Notes: generated by a model from the sequence alone, not told the origin. Positions 1 to 12,033 are shown, numbered from the stretch's first letter. The stretch is 64,000 nt of DNA from Adiantum capillus-veneris (GCA_014529385.2 CM043942.1:25730469-25794468), one strand, 5' to 3'. Numbers and translations: made by a program.

Positions 1-1121
1 ATGAGCAAGTCGTTAGTCCCAAACCTTCATGTAATATTCTTTGTGGTCTAAGTATCTTAGTTATTCTAAGGTACTGCTCAAGCTAGAAGAGTTGAGCATA
101 ATTACGTTGTGTTGCTCATGCTGGAATAGGTGAGCATAAGAGTCGAAGTCATTGAAGTATAATGGTAAGTGAAGGAGGAAATCCAAAAAAAAGACACTCA
201 CGCACTCAGCACAATGAGGTATGAGTGGAGAAGCTTCTACATCGAAAACCCTTTTTTGAAACGTGGAAGTTATTGAGATGTCCTTTGATGTCACATGTGC
301 TACATTTGTTCCTTGAAGCACCCATCAACTCCATCTCTTACACTACATGATTTTGTCTGGCAAATTTCTTGTATACATATAGAGTGTCCCATAATTGGCA
401 CTTGCATTAGGCACTCTTCCTTTGTTTCTCCCAAGCACTCACCTTGCATGACAGGTACTTGAAGTCAATGCTCAACTCCAAAAGAGTGTATACCAAAGGA
501 CCTTTTTTCCCACTGGGTTTTTTTAAGACCCTAATCTAGACACCCTCATCATGAACTTCTTGTCTATATTCCTTCTACATCAACAATAAGAAAATGGCTA
601 CCCAAATCAATCGACAACGACTTGGAGCAAAAAATGCAGGGCATCTTTTATCTTCAAGGGTGATAACAAAGCTCCATAAAAAAATGACAAGTCAAAGAAT
701 GGCCTACAACGACAAGAAATGACAAATTCTGTGAAAGAGTGATCAACAACAATCAAAAGTAGCTCACACAGTGCCTCAACATTGCTGGCCTATTGCAGAC
801 AAGTCAAATTACACTGGACATGGAAAGCATACCCGTCATAAAGTCCACGCCACAAAGAGGATTGGTTCTATAAACTCAAAAACATTAAAATCCTTCTTCA
901 TGGTGGGCAAGATTGGCAACAAAGAGATAGAAGGGTGTGCAATGAGAAGAAAAGTTTCCTTGATAATCAAAATGGTAGAAAAGAATCACTCAAGGAAGGG
1001 GGGAGTGTCATCAACGACAAAGCACTTCCCAAGCGGAAGTCCAACCTTGAAGACAAGACAACCCTATGACAAGACTACACAAGCTTGTGTCAAGGGATGA
1101 CACAAATTAGGAAGGGGGGAA
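1..1121 (+). mobile_element. 3' internal end of a gypsy family A retrotransposon, with polypurine tract
   Basis: This stretch ends in a purine run at 1109-1121 (AGGAAGGGGGGAA) followed at once by TG, the usual junction between a polypurine tract and a 3' LTR. The sequence after it matches an LTR at 26843-27750, so this is read as the tail of an element whose body lies left of the window. An open frame at 771-1100 (about 110 codons, Lys/Thr-rich) resembles no domain I know and may be chance. No pol motif is visible here. Confidence 0.55.
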
Positions 1122-1123
1122 TG

Positions 1124-2469
1124 TTAACACTAGAATGGTAACCTAACAGGACATAAAAGTGTCCTTTCAGGCTTTTGGGAAAAAATCCAAAACCATAGTA
1201 GATCCACTCATTTTGAAAAATCCTTTCATGAGCTTATAGTTCAATAACTACTACATATGGAAAAAATGAGAAACTTGTAATTTTTCTTATCCCTTGGTCG
1301 CTACAAGCCTCCAAAGTTGATGGATCAGTGCATTTTGCCCAAAACAGCAATTTCTTACGGTTGATTGCATATAAATAAGAGTGGGGATTTTTGTAGGACA
1401 TGAGATAAAATGCCCCGTTAACTTCAATGGGTTGGTGACCAAAACATATGGTTGCTTTTACCTCACTAAGTTTTTTTTGGGCAAAAAAAATAGACACAAA
1501 AAGTTGCATTTTTGCCATTCTGCGGACCTATCATCAAACTTTCTATAGTCATGCTCAATACAGATACTATATACATGTTTTCTTAGTTCCCTTTGGGCCT
1601 TTGGATTGAAAAGGAGCCATGAAGCATGTTAAAAGGATAATGGATCTCTTACAATTGGAACCTTGGGGGCAATGATAAAGTGCTAAATACGACAAACATG
1701 AAAAAACTGGGTTTGGCATTATGACCTATAGAAACCCATAGAAACTACTTAATATCTAGCCAAGTTTGTAGTCTATGATTAGATATGGTTACTATCTACA
1801 AAATACACACAATTGGCCTAAGAAACTAGCAATATTGAGAAAGTTATACTTGCTACTCTAAAATGTATTGTATTCTTCAGCAATAAAAAAAAATCAACCA
1901 TCATCGTATACTATGCTATATAGCATATTAGGTCCCCCAAAACTCAAGGAAGATTAGCTTTATGTTATACATTACACTTACACAATCAAAATTGAATTTG
2001 GATATCAAGAAAGCCACCAAAAAAATCATAAAAGTGCTAATTTTGGCAAAAAAGCAGGATTATGCAATTCTTGTAAATTGGTCATAACTTTCAAATTTAA
2101 CACTTAGCTCTCCCTACAAGCATCAAAACATGTTGAGAACTATGAAGACTTAACCTCTAGCCATCTAAACCTCACAAACATGAAGTTTAGAGTGGTATAG
2201 TTGCCAAAAATTGGAAAAAGGCCAAAAACAGGACCCGTTTTTTCACATAGTTTAGGTTCAAAAATGTTGTGCAAGAATAAGGTTAATGGTGATATCGATA
2301 CTCCAAAAAAAATGCTAAGTTTTTTTCAGCTCATAAGGCAAATTTGTGGATATATAGCACCTAGAAATTCATTTTCATACTCTTCAAATAATTCGAGAAA
2401 AATGGTTACTTAACAGGACACAAAAGTGTCCAAGGACATAAAAGTGTCCTTTTACCATTCTAGTGTTAA
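1124..2469. mobile_element. Non-autonomous inverted-repeat element flanked by TTAA
   Basis: The ends are CACTAGAATGGTAA at 1128 and its reverse complement ending at 2465, each flanked by TTAA (1124-1127 and 2466-2469). Just inside both ends lies GGACATAAAAGTGTCC, itself an imperfect palindrome, once at 1149 and twice at 2416-2450. The paralogous LTR at 27750 lacks the insert, which supports insertion into the LTR start. No transposase is encoded; the short frames inside resemble nothing. A TTAA duplication is known for piggyBac-type elements, while the CACTAG terminus looks CACTA-like, so the superfamily is unresolved. Confidence 0.6.
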
Positions 2470-2780
2470 GAGACAGATCGAACGGGCACCCACCTGGTCG
2501 AACACGTAGCCGGACACCACATTTGTACTCTATTAATTGTTCGAGCTAGTGTAGTGATACTCTATGTAAATCCTAATTCTAGAGTAGAAAATCAATTCCC
2601 TGAGTTGTAATTCTGTCATGACAATTGTAAAGGTCTATGTGAACCAACCAATGGCCATTTAGAATGCCCTAGGTATAAATGTCAATAACCTTAATGTGAA
2701 AAGGACGTTTATCTTTAGAGAAAAAAGGAGCTCTGAAAACATATGCTCAAGCTACGAAGCTGCTGCACCTTGTAATCATC

Positions 2781-3439
2781 CATTAGGCAAAATTTGGACT
2801 CACAAAGGGGCCTTATAAGGAGTTTGACTTCCTCTCTCATGTCCAAAACGGGCGTGCGGTAAAATTTTTGCAAATCAACTCTAAACTTGGCGGAGATTTG
2901 ACAGTTAGAATCTACTCTTCAAGTTCTTTCTGTTGATATATAGCACGCCATGAGATTCCTCATATTTTGAAAGATTCTATTTTTGATTCTCTACATTCTA
3001 GACGGAGTTGTCACATCACAAATTCTAACGGAGTTGTCACATCACAAATTCTAACGGAGTTGTCACATCACAAATTCTAACGCAGTTGTCACATCACAAA
3101 TTCTATCTCCGTTGTCACATCACAAATTCTATTTGTCACATCACAAATTCTATGTGATGTGACAACTCCGTTAGAATTTGTGATGTGACAAATAGAATTT
3201 GTGATGTGACAACTCCGTCTAGAATGTAGAGAATCAAAAATAGAATCTTTCAAAATATGAAGAATCTCATGGCGTGCTATATATCAACAGAAAGAACTTG
3301 AAGAGTAGATTCTAACTGTCAAATCTCCGCCAAGTTTAGAGTTGATTTGCAAAAAATTTACCGCACGCCCGTTTTGGACATGAGAGAGGAAGTCAAACTC
3401 CTTATAAGGTGCCTTTGTGAGTCTAAATTTTGCCTAATG
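2781..3439. mobile_element. Foldback/MITE-like element with near-complete inverted arms
   Basis: Left arm from 2781 (CATTAGGCAAAATTT) is mirrored by the right arm ending at 3439. The arms match over about 220 bp with few differences. The centre holds about five tandem copies of a 26-bp unit containing TTGTCACATCACAAATTCTA (3003-3150), and the opposite strand equivalent is repeated at 3150-3220, so the arms are unequal in repeat number. The paralogous LTR is continuous across this site, proving a later insertion. There is no coding capacity. A transcript would fold into a hairpin of roughly 300 bp per arm. Confidence 0.8.
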
Positions 3440-3560
3440 ACAACTAATGAATGAATAATCAAATTTCAATTTTGAAACTTGCATTTTGTTCCTCTCTCTT
3501 TGCTCTTTCTTTCACATGTATGCATTGTCAATTTTGTTGAGGTTTGCAACTACGCTTTGT

Positions 3561-4119
3561 CAAGAGTTTTTTGGAGCAAGGGATTGCGCATATGTACATA
3601 TACATGCATGGTGCATCAAATAAAGAATTGCCCATTTTTCAGAGCCAGGTGGCTACGTGGGGCCCACATGTGTACAGGTAGGACAGGGTGTACATAGTGC
3701 ATCGATTTTCACTATTACCAGTACCACTGTGTTTTTTCTACAATAAGGAGGATTTGGTAGTGCGTAAAACTTCTCGAGGAAGCTATCCGCGGGCCGACGA
3801 CATGAGGTAAGCAGGTGCGTCAGATGGCATCGAGTGGCGTAAGGAGGTCGAACGGGGTCAATACTTGCACGCAGAGAAGTATAGACACGGCGTGGGTGTT
3901 TTCTTGTGATACTTATGCAGAAAGGTCATCATGAGGACCACTTTTTGGGGCCGCTTCACATAGTTTCAAGATGCATTATTTGGAAAAACTGAGTGCCAGG
4001 TGTGCGGATGTTGCAAAAAGGTGACAACTATGCACTACGAGGTCAGTTTTTGGCCTGTTCGGGGTCCGTTAGAGGTCATCTAAAAGGCCACCGGTGCCCA
4101 ACTAATAAAGCTAAGTGTG
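3561..4119. other. Unassigned sequence left of the CACTA element
   Basis: No recognisable gene or repeat was found. It is the left flank of the CACTA insertion, so before insertion it was continuous with 12034 onward. Confidence 0.4.
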
Positions 4120-4144
4120 CACTACAAGAGCTTGTGTGCTCTTG

Positions 4145-4375
4145 TGACACTGTTAGCGACGGAAATACACTGGGTTTTTATAACCCTCGGCGTCGCTAAA
4201 ACCGTCGCTACGAGAGCGTCGCTATAACCGTCGCTATATGCATCGCTATATAGAGACGCTCATAGCGACGGTCGTAGCGACGGTTATAGCGACGTTTACA
4301 CAGAAGTCTATAGCGACGCTCATAGCGACGCTACAGAGCCATAAATAGCGACGGTTATAGCGACGCCCGAGAGAA
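4145..4375. repeat. CACTA left subterminal repeat block
   Basis: At least twelve copies of the motif TAGCGACG or its complement CGTCGCTA are packed here in alternating orientation. In En/Spm elements such subterminal repeats are the binding sites of TnpA. The right end has a shorter matching block. Confidence 0.85.
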
Positions 4376-4721
4376 ATTTTTTTTGGTGACAGGGCATTGA
4401 ATGCCCTGCCACCCATCAACCATATTGTACTTGAATCACTTTTTTTAAAAAGTGCAAGGGTAGATAATAGACCCAAAATAGTCACCCACAAGATGCATTG
4501 TTTGCAAAATTAACAAGCGTAAAATTGACAATTGTACACATCATAGGCAAAATGAATTGATTGGCAAATGTAATAATGACAATTGTACAACATCATAGGC
4601 ATAAAGAATTGATTGGTAAAATGAACTGCGGTGACAAATGTAATAATATACATGGTTCAAAAAGACGCATAAAATCTGTCTCATGATACATAAGCTATGA
4701 GAAACCCTAAACTAATGCTAT

Positions 4722-5774
4722 CTAGCTACGGCTAAACTGACGTCGTCTAGTCAGACGTCTCATCGCGTCCAAGCGGCGTATCTCTCGGATTCTGCAAAAA
4801 AAGACAATAAGACAGCTTTCAGTAAGTATAAACATATAACGACATTTATAAAACAACACAAAAAATAGAAAAGAGTAAACCCTAATACTAACCATGCCGC
4901 CGCGAGAACTGAGAATGTCCATCAGGGCGTTTAAGCCCTTCCTGCCTGCGTACTCACGCTCGTACGGTGTGGGATCACGTCCTGTCATCGACCACTGTCA
5001 AAACATACAAAGAATTCATTATGTTAGAATTAAAAAACTCATAAACCCTAAACTATCGAACATAAAGAGCAATGCGAAAACACTTACAAAATTGGCCTCA
5101 AATGATGCCCATCCACCGCTCCCCAAGTGGTGCGAGCTCCCTGCCTCTACTCGCGCTCTGGCTGCATCCTTTTGTTGCTTCCACTTGTCGGGATTCTCGC
5201 GCGCTGCTTTCTTCGCATTCTTCCAATCTTCTTTGGCCAGCCAATCTGGCCTGTTCCACCCATGCTTGATTGCTTTTTGCACTTCGGAACGCTTGTGTTT
5301 GCAGTATTCGCGCATTCGAATCTTCATCAGGTCTTCATTGAAGCGCTGATCCCGTGTTGGAACGGGAAACTCATCATGAAGTATGCTCATGACTCTGCTT
5401 TTTAAATCACTTGGTACTTCACTCCATTTGTTTAGTATGTAGTGTCTAAACAGCTGAGAGCAAAGACCACGCATGCGCGAGATCACCTTCTTGCCGTCAT
5501 CATCCATGATGATGCCGCCGCTGAAGTCGACAGAGTAAGGCAAGCCCTCTGGCCGGTGACGCATGAACCTGGGTGTCCCGGCAGGGGTCTCTAGCGGCGT
5601 GTCGATGGGGGTACAGATGTCAGGTGTCTCCACCGGTGTCTGGGCCCCAAAGCGAGGAGTGTTGAGTGGGGTGGCCTCTGGCGGAGTAGGTAGAGGTGTG
5701 TAGCTGCTAGGAACAGTCAGCCGTGCAAAATCTGGCGTAGATGGCGATGCTGTGGCTGGTGTGGGGGTGGGCAA
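4722..5774 (-). pseudogene. TnpA-like plant transposase (Ptta/En/Spm family)
   Basis: The minus-strand protein has a Pro/Thr-rich N-terminus (repeated TPxxTP), then a region typical of the Ptta/En/Spm plant transposase family (near RHYILNKWSEVPSDLK and ending in a Lys/Arg-rich helix, ARENPDKWKQQKDAAR). Splicing appears to remove an intron with donor GTAAGTG near 5090 and acceptor TTTTGACAG near 5000, joining an exon with GRDPTPYEREYAGRKG. A second intron (donor GTTAGTA near 4893, acceptor TTTTTGCAG near 4793) leads to a short basic last exon ending at 4722. The 5' end of the open frame is a TTG, not an ATG, so the true start is unknown. Known role of the family: binding subterminal repeats. 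I cannot exclude that it is functional. Confidence 0.7.
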
Positions 5775-6215
5775 AGAAGGGGAGGGTAAAGAGCCTCGTC
5801 GAACACGAGGCGGTGTGGAGGCATCGGTGGCGGAATCCCCACAACAACCGCCACCGCCACCACTAGAGCGCCGGTGTCTAGACGAGTGTAAAGCTCGTCT
5901 CGTCGATGCTGAAGCTTCGGAGCGCGCCGAATGCTCCTAAATAGAGGGAGATGCGGATGGAGTAGGAACGCGCGATGATGCGCCAGAGCGATGAGGCTCC
6001 ACGTACCACTGTCTCTGCTACGGTGACAAAGAAGAAAGAAACTCCTCATCATCCATACCTGCATTAAACACACGAATATTTAAACTTAATATTGAATGAA
6101 TAGAGTAGACAATGAGGCAAAGACCATTAAATACAATGACGTAATGACGCATATAATAGAGAGCCAGAGCTTTTACAACCCGGAGCAAAATTGATCAAAT
6201 ACAATATTTGTGGCT

Positions 6216-9200
6216 TTAAGAGATCTCTCTCTCATCCTCGCATAACTCAGCATAACTTCCTATATCTATATAGAGCTCTCCGTTTAAACACATATCCTCT
6301 GTTTCATTTTGTAGCTCCTCTGCATGCACCCCATATAGAGTAGTAGCATCTTGATGCTCGTCTGGCACCACCGCAGCGGCTTCTGATTGAGCATCTTCTC
6401 TGATCTCCTCCATTGACGCCGTTGTGATTGGCACATGGTAGCCTTCATACGTCCTTGCACTACGAGGGGCTACCTCTATGACGTACCACTAGTTTGATGT
6501 AGACTTTGTAGGATGAAATATTACCTACCAGAGCCACATAACTTACATGAGAGCTTTCAAGCACATAACTTGTAAAAGGGGGATGTTAACTATTTACATA
6601 CTTACTTGTTCACAATGCTCTGGTAGTACGAAAGTGTCTCTTAGGTTAGTCCATTTCTTAGTAGAATCCACCTCAAGAAAACCAGACTCTCCTCTACGCA
6701 CAGTAGCGTTGCGACCCTCCATGATTATCTTGAACCATTGCACGTCGAACAAGTCGACAAAAAATCCTCTATAATCGATCCTCAAAATCTCTTGCAGCGT
6801 GCCGAAGTAAGTGAGTTCCGCCACCACAGGATCTGCATCAGAGGAACATCGTCGACTAGACTGTTCAAATTTTGCCATGATTCCACAATCTTGAGTAAAA
6901 CGCTTTTTGTCGATTCGTTCCACCCTAAAATGTTGACCTTTACACCATGCTGCTGTGTATGACTTATACTACAACGAACAAAGATTATGAGTGGCCGTTC
7001 AAACGTTTAGAAATAAAGTCACTAGCATGTCGTACATTGCAAACTTACCTTGGTCGCGCAACCCCGAGAGTACTCCCACTCTTCCTCAGTCACTTCGTCA
7101 CCGCATTGTTGTGCGCTTTTCAATTGGTTGTGCAACCATGTTAAGCTCATGAAGGTTGGTAGGATCTCCAGAACCGTCGGATAGTGCATCGGTGGTCATC
7201 TTCCCCGTCTCCACTCGATTCGTGCCCTTTGTCGCTCTTGCTTTGCATCCTCATATTGTGAAATCCACTTTTGCATCACTGGTTTGTGAAGCATGCAAAA
7301 TCGGTTGATTTTAGCCTCTAGATCTTCCGTCATCTTCTTCTCAACACCGAGATTGCACATGACAATCCCAGATATGCGCTCATCATCTATGGTTCGCCAT
7401 AGCATGTCCCTGGCTTTATCAAATCCGTCTAGCCACTCTCCAATGTACAATAGGGACTCTGATACCAACCAACCTTCTACCATGCTACCCTCCGGACGTG
7501 CCTTTTGACGCACATATCCCTTAAGCGTTTTCATGAAACGTTCTAAGAAGAACATCCATCTGGAATGAACTGTGCTAGCTATTTCCACCTCATCAACTAT
7601 GTGAACAAGAAGATGCACCTGAATGGTTAGCATGGTAGTAGGAAAATGTTTCTCAAACATGCACACAAGCTCCGCAGCATTTAGTTTGGCGAATGGTATG
7701 GAGTCTACGTTGATCTCCTTTTGTGAGATCCATTGCACCAGCTTTGCAAGTTTGTAGATTGTGTTACGGATGTCGAGAGACAAACATCCCTCAATGGCAA
7801 CCGGTAAAATAAACTGTAAAGTATGTGCAGCAATGATATTAAAGTCCACATTTTATGCAATGATATTAAAGTCCACTATGAACGTACCTGACACATTTTA
7901 TGCCAATCGTGTGACTTCAAACTGGTAAGCTTTCCTTCTTTAGTAAAACACGTTCGGAGCGAGTGCATTACGCCAGTGGGGGTCCGCAAAGATCAAATGG
8001 TCTCTTTTACTTTGCGTTCTTGGGCTCCCGTGAAAATCCATGGTGCTTTAGGGAGTTTTATCGATCCATCAGACGCTGTTTGCGGCCAATATTGCTCCAT
8101 ACAATCCACATTTCTAAGGTCAACTCTGGCTCCCAAAGTATCTTTCTTGCCGGTCAGATGGTCCCATAGTAGATTACCCACATTCTTGAATATGTGCTTT
8201 GGATCGAGCAAGTGATTGATCATGAGTCGGGGCCAGTATGGTAACTCGTACCATAGAGATAGTCTCTTCATCCCTGGAGGCAATCCGTCATCCCACATCT
8301 CCTTCTGCTCTAACCATGCTTGTGCAGACATCCTTGGTGGCTCTCTTCCCAAAAAGCCGTCGCGTAACACATGATTCTCTGGAAGATACGCTTGATGACC
8401 TTCGTAGATTTGCTTCTTCAGTGAGGGTGCCCTACGTGCATTCAGTCTAGGTCCACATGTGACACATGCTCTGTATCCGCTTGTTTGAAGCCCTGTATGT
8501 ATACACATGACAATAGATCAACTATGGGAAAAAATAAGATTTACAGTGTCTGAGTGAGGAGTGTCAATAGATCACCTCAGCATTCTATTAGCCCGGGATA
8601 GTCATGCATGGTCCACATTAGAATGCCTCTGATCAAATCATTCCGTCGTCCTGTGTGTCGGCTCATATCCACCACCTCTATGCCAATCCACAATTGTTGT
8701 AGCTCTTCCAATAGTGGACGAAGATACACATCCATATTCCCCACTTTATATCGCCCTGGCACAATCAAGCTTAGCCATAGGTGCCCCTTCTTCGTAGTCA
8801 ACCACGGGGGAATGTTGTAGTTGACGATGACAATGGGCCATACACTGTAAGATGTTGATCTTTGACCAAATGGATTTACGCCATCCATAGCCAGGCCTAA
8901 GCGCAAATTTCGAGCTTCCCTGGCAAAATCCGACCATGTTCCATCTATATGTTTCCAGGCTGCGCAATCTGCAGGAATTCGTAGCACACCATCCAAAGAT
9001 TTATTCTCCTCATGCCATGATGCTAGGGCAGCCATGGACTTACATTCGAAGAAATGCTTGATGCGAGGAAGCAGAGGAAAATGTCGCAAAACCTTTTGTG
9101 GAATTTTTGTCCCGTGGAGATCTACTCGATATCTTTCGGAATCACATTTCGGACACTTCTCCATGTCTATGTATTCCCCTCTGAAAAGAATGCAGTCATT

Positions 9201-9944
9201 AGGACAAGCGTGGATAGAATTGTAATCCATCCCCAAGTTTTGCAAAATCTTTCTTGCTTCATCTCGGGAATCTGGCATCACATTGTCAGCTGGTAGTATG
9301 TGCTCTTTAAGCAATCTACACAACATAAAAATACGATACAGTCGTGTAAAAATCTATCGGATCATTATACATTTAGAGTTTTATTAAAGTAAACTAATTA
9401 TAATAGATCACCTGAAGAGCGTTGTGACTCTAGTGTCACTCCATCCAAACTTTTCCTGCATGTTGAGAAGAACCAGGAGTGCTTTCAATCTAGACATACA
9501 TGCTCCATTATACAATGGCGTATCGGCTTCACTTTTCATATCATCATAGATAAGCCTTTCTGAATCCATGATCGTCTCGATCATTTCATCAATCTCGAGC
9601 TCAAACATTGCCTCGTTGGGAATGTGCTCTACATGATCATCCCCCGAGCTATCAGAGGCTACATCTTGTGGCCTCACATATGCTGCTTGACCAAAGCACC
9701 TGCGAACACGTCTATTGGGTTGCAAGATTGCTGCTTGTTGGCCAGCGTTAGAGTCCGATGAGTTATAATTGGCAACAACTCGATCTATAATAGATGGATC
9801 GAACTCGCCAAATTCGCGAACGTGCTGCAAAGAAACACGTCTTGTCCGTCGCACAGCATGCTTGCATTGATTACAAGGACATAAGACCCTCGTTGAGAGA
9901 TAGGTGTTTCGGTTGGACGGTCCCACATCCTCGTCACTACTCAT
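6216..9944 (-). pseudogene. tnp2-like CACTA transposase (TnpD), multi-exon, with in-frame stops
   Basis: Exon 1 (9944-9411) starts at a true ATG and carries the transposase-associated N-terminal domain (CNQCKHAVRRTR). Exon 2 (about 9320-8576) and exon 3 (about 8493-7888) hold the Transposase_21 core (CPNDCILFRGEY, KCPKCDSERY, MDGVNPFGQ, NYNIPPWL, then LLDPKHIFKNVGNLLWDHLTGKK). Exon 4 (from about 7814) has the DUF4218-like part (VHLLVHIVDEVE, GSMVEGW). A later exon (6923-6594) matches DUF4216 (LTYFGTLQEILRIDY). Introns show GT/AG ends. An in-frame TGA at 7995-7993 and a TAG at 6491-6489 interrupt the frame, so this copy should not make a full transposase. The role is cutting and joining CACTA ends. 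Confidence 0.85.
7836..7880. repeat. Short tandem duplication inside a tnp2 intron
   Basis: TGCAATGATATTAAAGTCCAC occurs twice in a row with a short spacer, inside the intron between tnp2 exons 3 and 4. Confidence 0.7.
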
Positions 9945-10006
9945 AATGAGGATAAAAATCTTATAACCTGGACAACAAATTTAATATTCTATTGGCATTC
10001 TTCGTC

Positions 10007-10040
<34 letters not shown>

Positions 10041-11611
10041 ACCTCACATTCTCTAGTCATGTCCAATCCCCGCACACCTCGGTCTAGAGGTGCACGGAGA
10101 TCAGAACCACCGGGTTATAATCTCATCTTTATTGGTCAATACCTATATTTGTGGGTACAAGAAATCTACATACCCACGTCTACATGATACTGCATGTAGT
10201 GGACAAAACCCCTTTGCCTCTTCTCTAGCTGTAGCACTTCACAGCATCTTAACATCTTTTCACAGTAGATCTTTTCACTGTTCGTCTAACTCTAAACCCT
10301 AAACCGTAAGTAATTCTTGCGTGGACTCGATCTAACGTAAATAAGCGTAAATCTAAATAAACGTTAATCTAACTAAAAATAAACCTAAATCTAATTTAAC
10401 GTAAGTCTACATCTAACCTAATCTTTAACGTCTTTTGGGATAGTTTCCTACGACGTTAAAACTCTCTTCTTCTTGTGTGTGTGTGTGTGTGTGTGTGGGT
10501 AAACCTAAATAAACCTAAGTCTAATCTAATATAACATAAATCTAAATCTAACGTAAATTATGTTATATTAAAAACAAAGAACTAAACTAACAGGGATTAT
10601 AAGAACCTTAAAACTGATTTAACACATAATTTTTCACATAACTCGGCAAGAGTTGGCATTCTCATCACTAAAGATGTGAGAGTTAACTTCCGGCGGTGAC
10701 GCTGCCTCATCTCCATCCACATCTGACGACAGCAATTGGCCCTTTAGACCGTTCTTGCTCTTGTTACTAACTTTGAAGTTGCTGTTGAATGACTAGAGGT
10801 TGTCTAGATGGTCATTGTGTCGGGGATGTAGTGACTCTTGCCGCCCTGAAGATCCACCTTCTTCCCTATCTTCTGAAGACATTTCACCAGTACTTTTGGA
10901 TCGACGAAGCCCACCATGAGTGAAGGCAGCAATACCCTATATTCCATTGAGGGCTTTCTTCACCCGCTTCATGCAGGCATCGCAGTCTATGGAGACCTAA
11001 ATCTAATCTAATATAACGTAAATCTAAATCTAGCATAAATAAACATAAATCTAATTAAAAATAAACCTAAATCTAATCTAATTTAACTTAAATAAACCTA
11101 AATCTAATTTAACGTAAGTCTACATCTAACCTAATCTTTAACGTCTTTTAGGATAGTTTCCTACGACGTTATAACTCTCTTCTTCTTGTGTGTGTGCACG
11201 TGTGTGGATGTGTGTGCCAATAAAAAGAGATAAATGGTATAACCTTTCTATCACCCATGCCAAGTATGATAGATTGGTTATGCCATTTCCCTCTTGAATA
11301 ATAGGTCTTGAGTTCAACTCCTCGTCGGCTAGATCTTTAGGTCTTTTAATTTTAATTAGTTTCCTACGACGTTAAATTAGTTTCTCTCTCTTTCTCTCTC
11401 AATGTGTGTGCGTTTTTTTGGATCGTATGCATGTTTTCTCTCTCTTTTCCTCTCTCAATGTGTGCGTTTTTTGTTTATGCATGTTCTCTCTCTCTTTTCC
11501 TCTCTCAATGCGTGCGTTTTTTGTTTATGCATGCTCTCTCTCTCTTTTCCTCTCTCAATGTGTGTGTGCATTCTTTGTTTATGTATGTGTGTGTGCGTTT
11601 TTGTTTATGTT

Positions 11612-11647
<36 letters not shown>

Positions 11648-11782
11648 AACACTATGTGTGTGTGTGAGAGAGAGAGAGAGGGAGAGAGAAAGAGGGGAAG
11701 GGAACATGAGAGTGAGGAGAGGGAAGGAGCATACCTGGCTCTCCTTCCTCTCCTCGCGCGCGTGTGTGTGTGTGTGGAGAAG

Positions 11783-11836
<54 letters not shown>

Positions 11837-11920
11837 CGTTACCTGCTCCTTGCTTGAGGGTGCCGAAAAACTCAGATCTGAGATCTGAGTTTTTGGACGC
11901 GCTCTGTTATTTTTTTAGCC
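9945..11920. repeat. CACTA internal non-coding region: microsatellites and degenerate telomere-like array
   Basis: The region upstream of tnp2 has no supported gene. It holds CT tracts (10010-10038, 11617-11645), TG and AG tracts (10476-10496, 11786-11832), a telomere-like CTAAACCCTAAACC at 10291, and two A/T-rich arrays of degenerate TAAATCTAA/AAACCTAAAT units (10320-10600 and 10990-11140). A stretch from AACGTAAGTCTACATCTAAC through TAGTTTCCTACGACGTT is duplicated at about 10399 and 11111. Frames at 11402-11976 are artefacts of the dinucleotide repeats. Confidence 0.7.
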
Positions 11921-11924
11921 CAGT

Positions 11925-12015
11925 CGGCGTCGCTATGAGCGTCGCAAATTTCTTTGTAAATTTGCGACGCTCATAGCGACGCCGGGAATTTTTTTTTGAG
12001 CGTCGCTAATATGAA
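11925..12015. repeat. CACTA right subterminal repeat block
   Basis: GGCGTCGCTATGAGCGTCGC at 11928 is followed by a mirrored copy near 11962-11983 and a single GAGCGTCGCTAA at 11998. These match the left-end motif and complete the subterminal pair. Confidence 0.8.
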
Positions 12016-12033
12016 TAGCCTCTTGTAGTGGTG

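Larger units (their letters stand above)
1122..3560 (+). repeat. Interrupted gypsy family A LTR
   Basis: The pieces 2470-2780 and 3440-3560 align, in reverse orientation, with 27390-27750. They share the start GAGACAGATC, a TATA-like box (GGTATAAATGTC near 2670, GGTATAAAAGTC in the other copy) and the stretch around GAAACTTGCATT. Two foreign pieces interrupt it: a TTAA-flanked element directly after the first LTR bases and a foldback at 2781-3439. Similarity stops near 3560, before the expected LTR end and primer site, so the copy is truncated. U3 promoter function is inferred from the TATA box only. Confidence 0.65.
4120..12030 (-). mobile_element. CACTA (En/Spm-type) DNA transposon, complete ends
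   Basis: The left end CACTACAAGAG at 4120 is matched by CTCTTGTAGTG ending at 12030, and both ends are flanked by the same 3-bp duplication GTG (4117-4119 and 12031-12033). This is the diagnostic structure of CACTA transposons. The length is 7.9 kb. Subterminal regions carry many TAGCGACG-type repeats in both orientations. Two minus-strand genes are inside, a TnpA-like (about 5774-4722) and a tnp2-like (9944 to about 6216), as in autonomous En/Spm elements. Both genes carry lesions, so this copy is probably not autonomous, though its ends look usable in trans. Confidence 0.93.

Noticed and set aside
4894-5349. Plus-strand 151-codon frame
   Set aside because: Antisense shadow of the TnpA-like gene.
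11402-11976. Several long overlapping frames in the 11.4-12.0 kb region
   Set aside because: They translate CT/AG/TG repeats into Ser-Leu, Arg-Glu and Cys-Val runs in all frames; no codon constraint.
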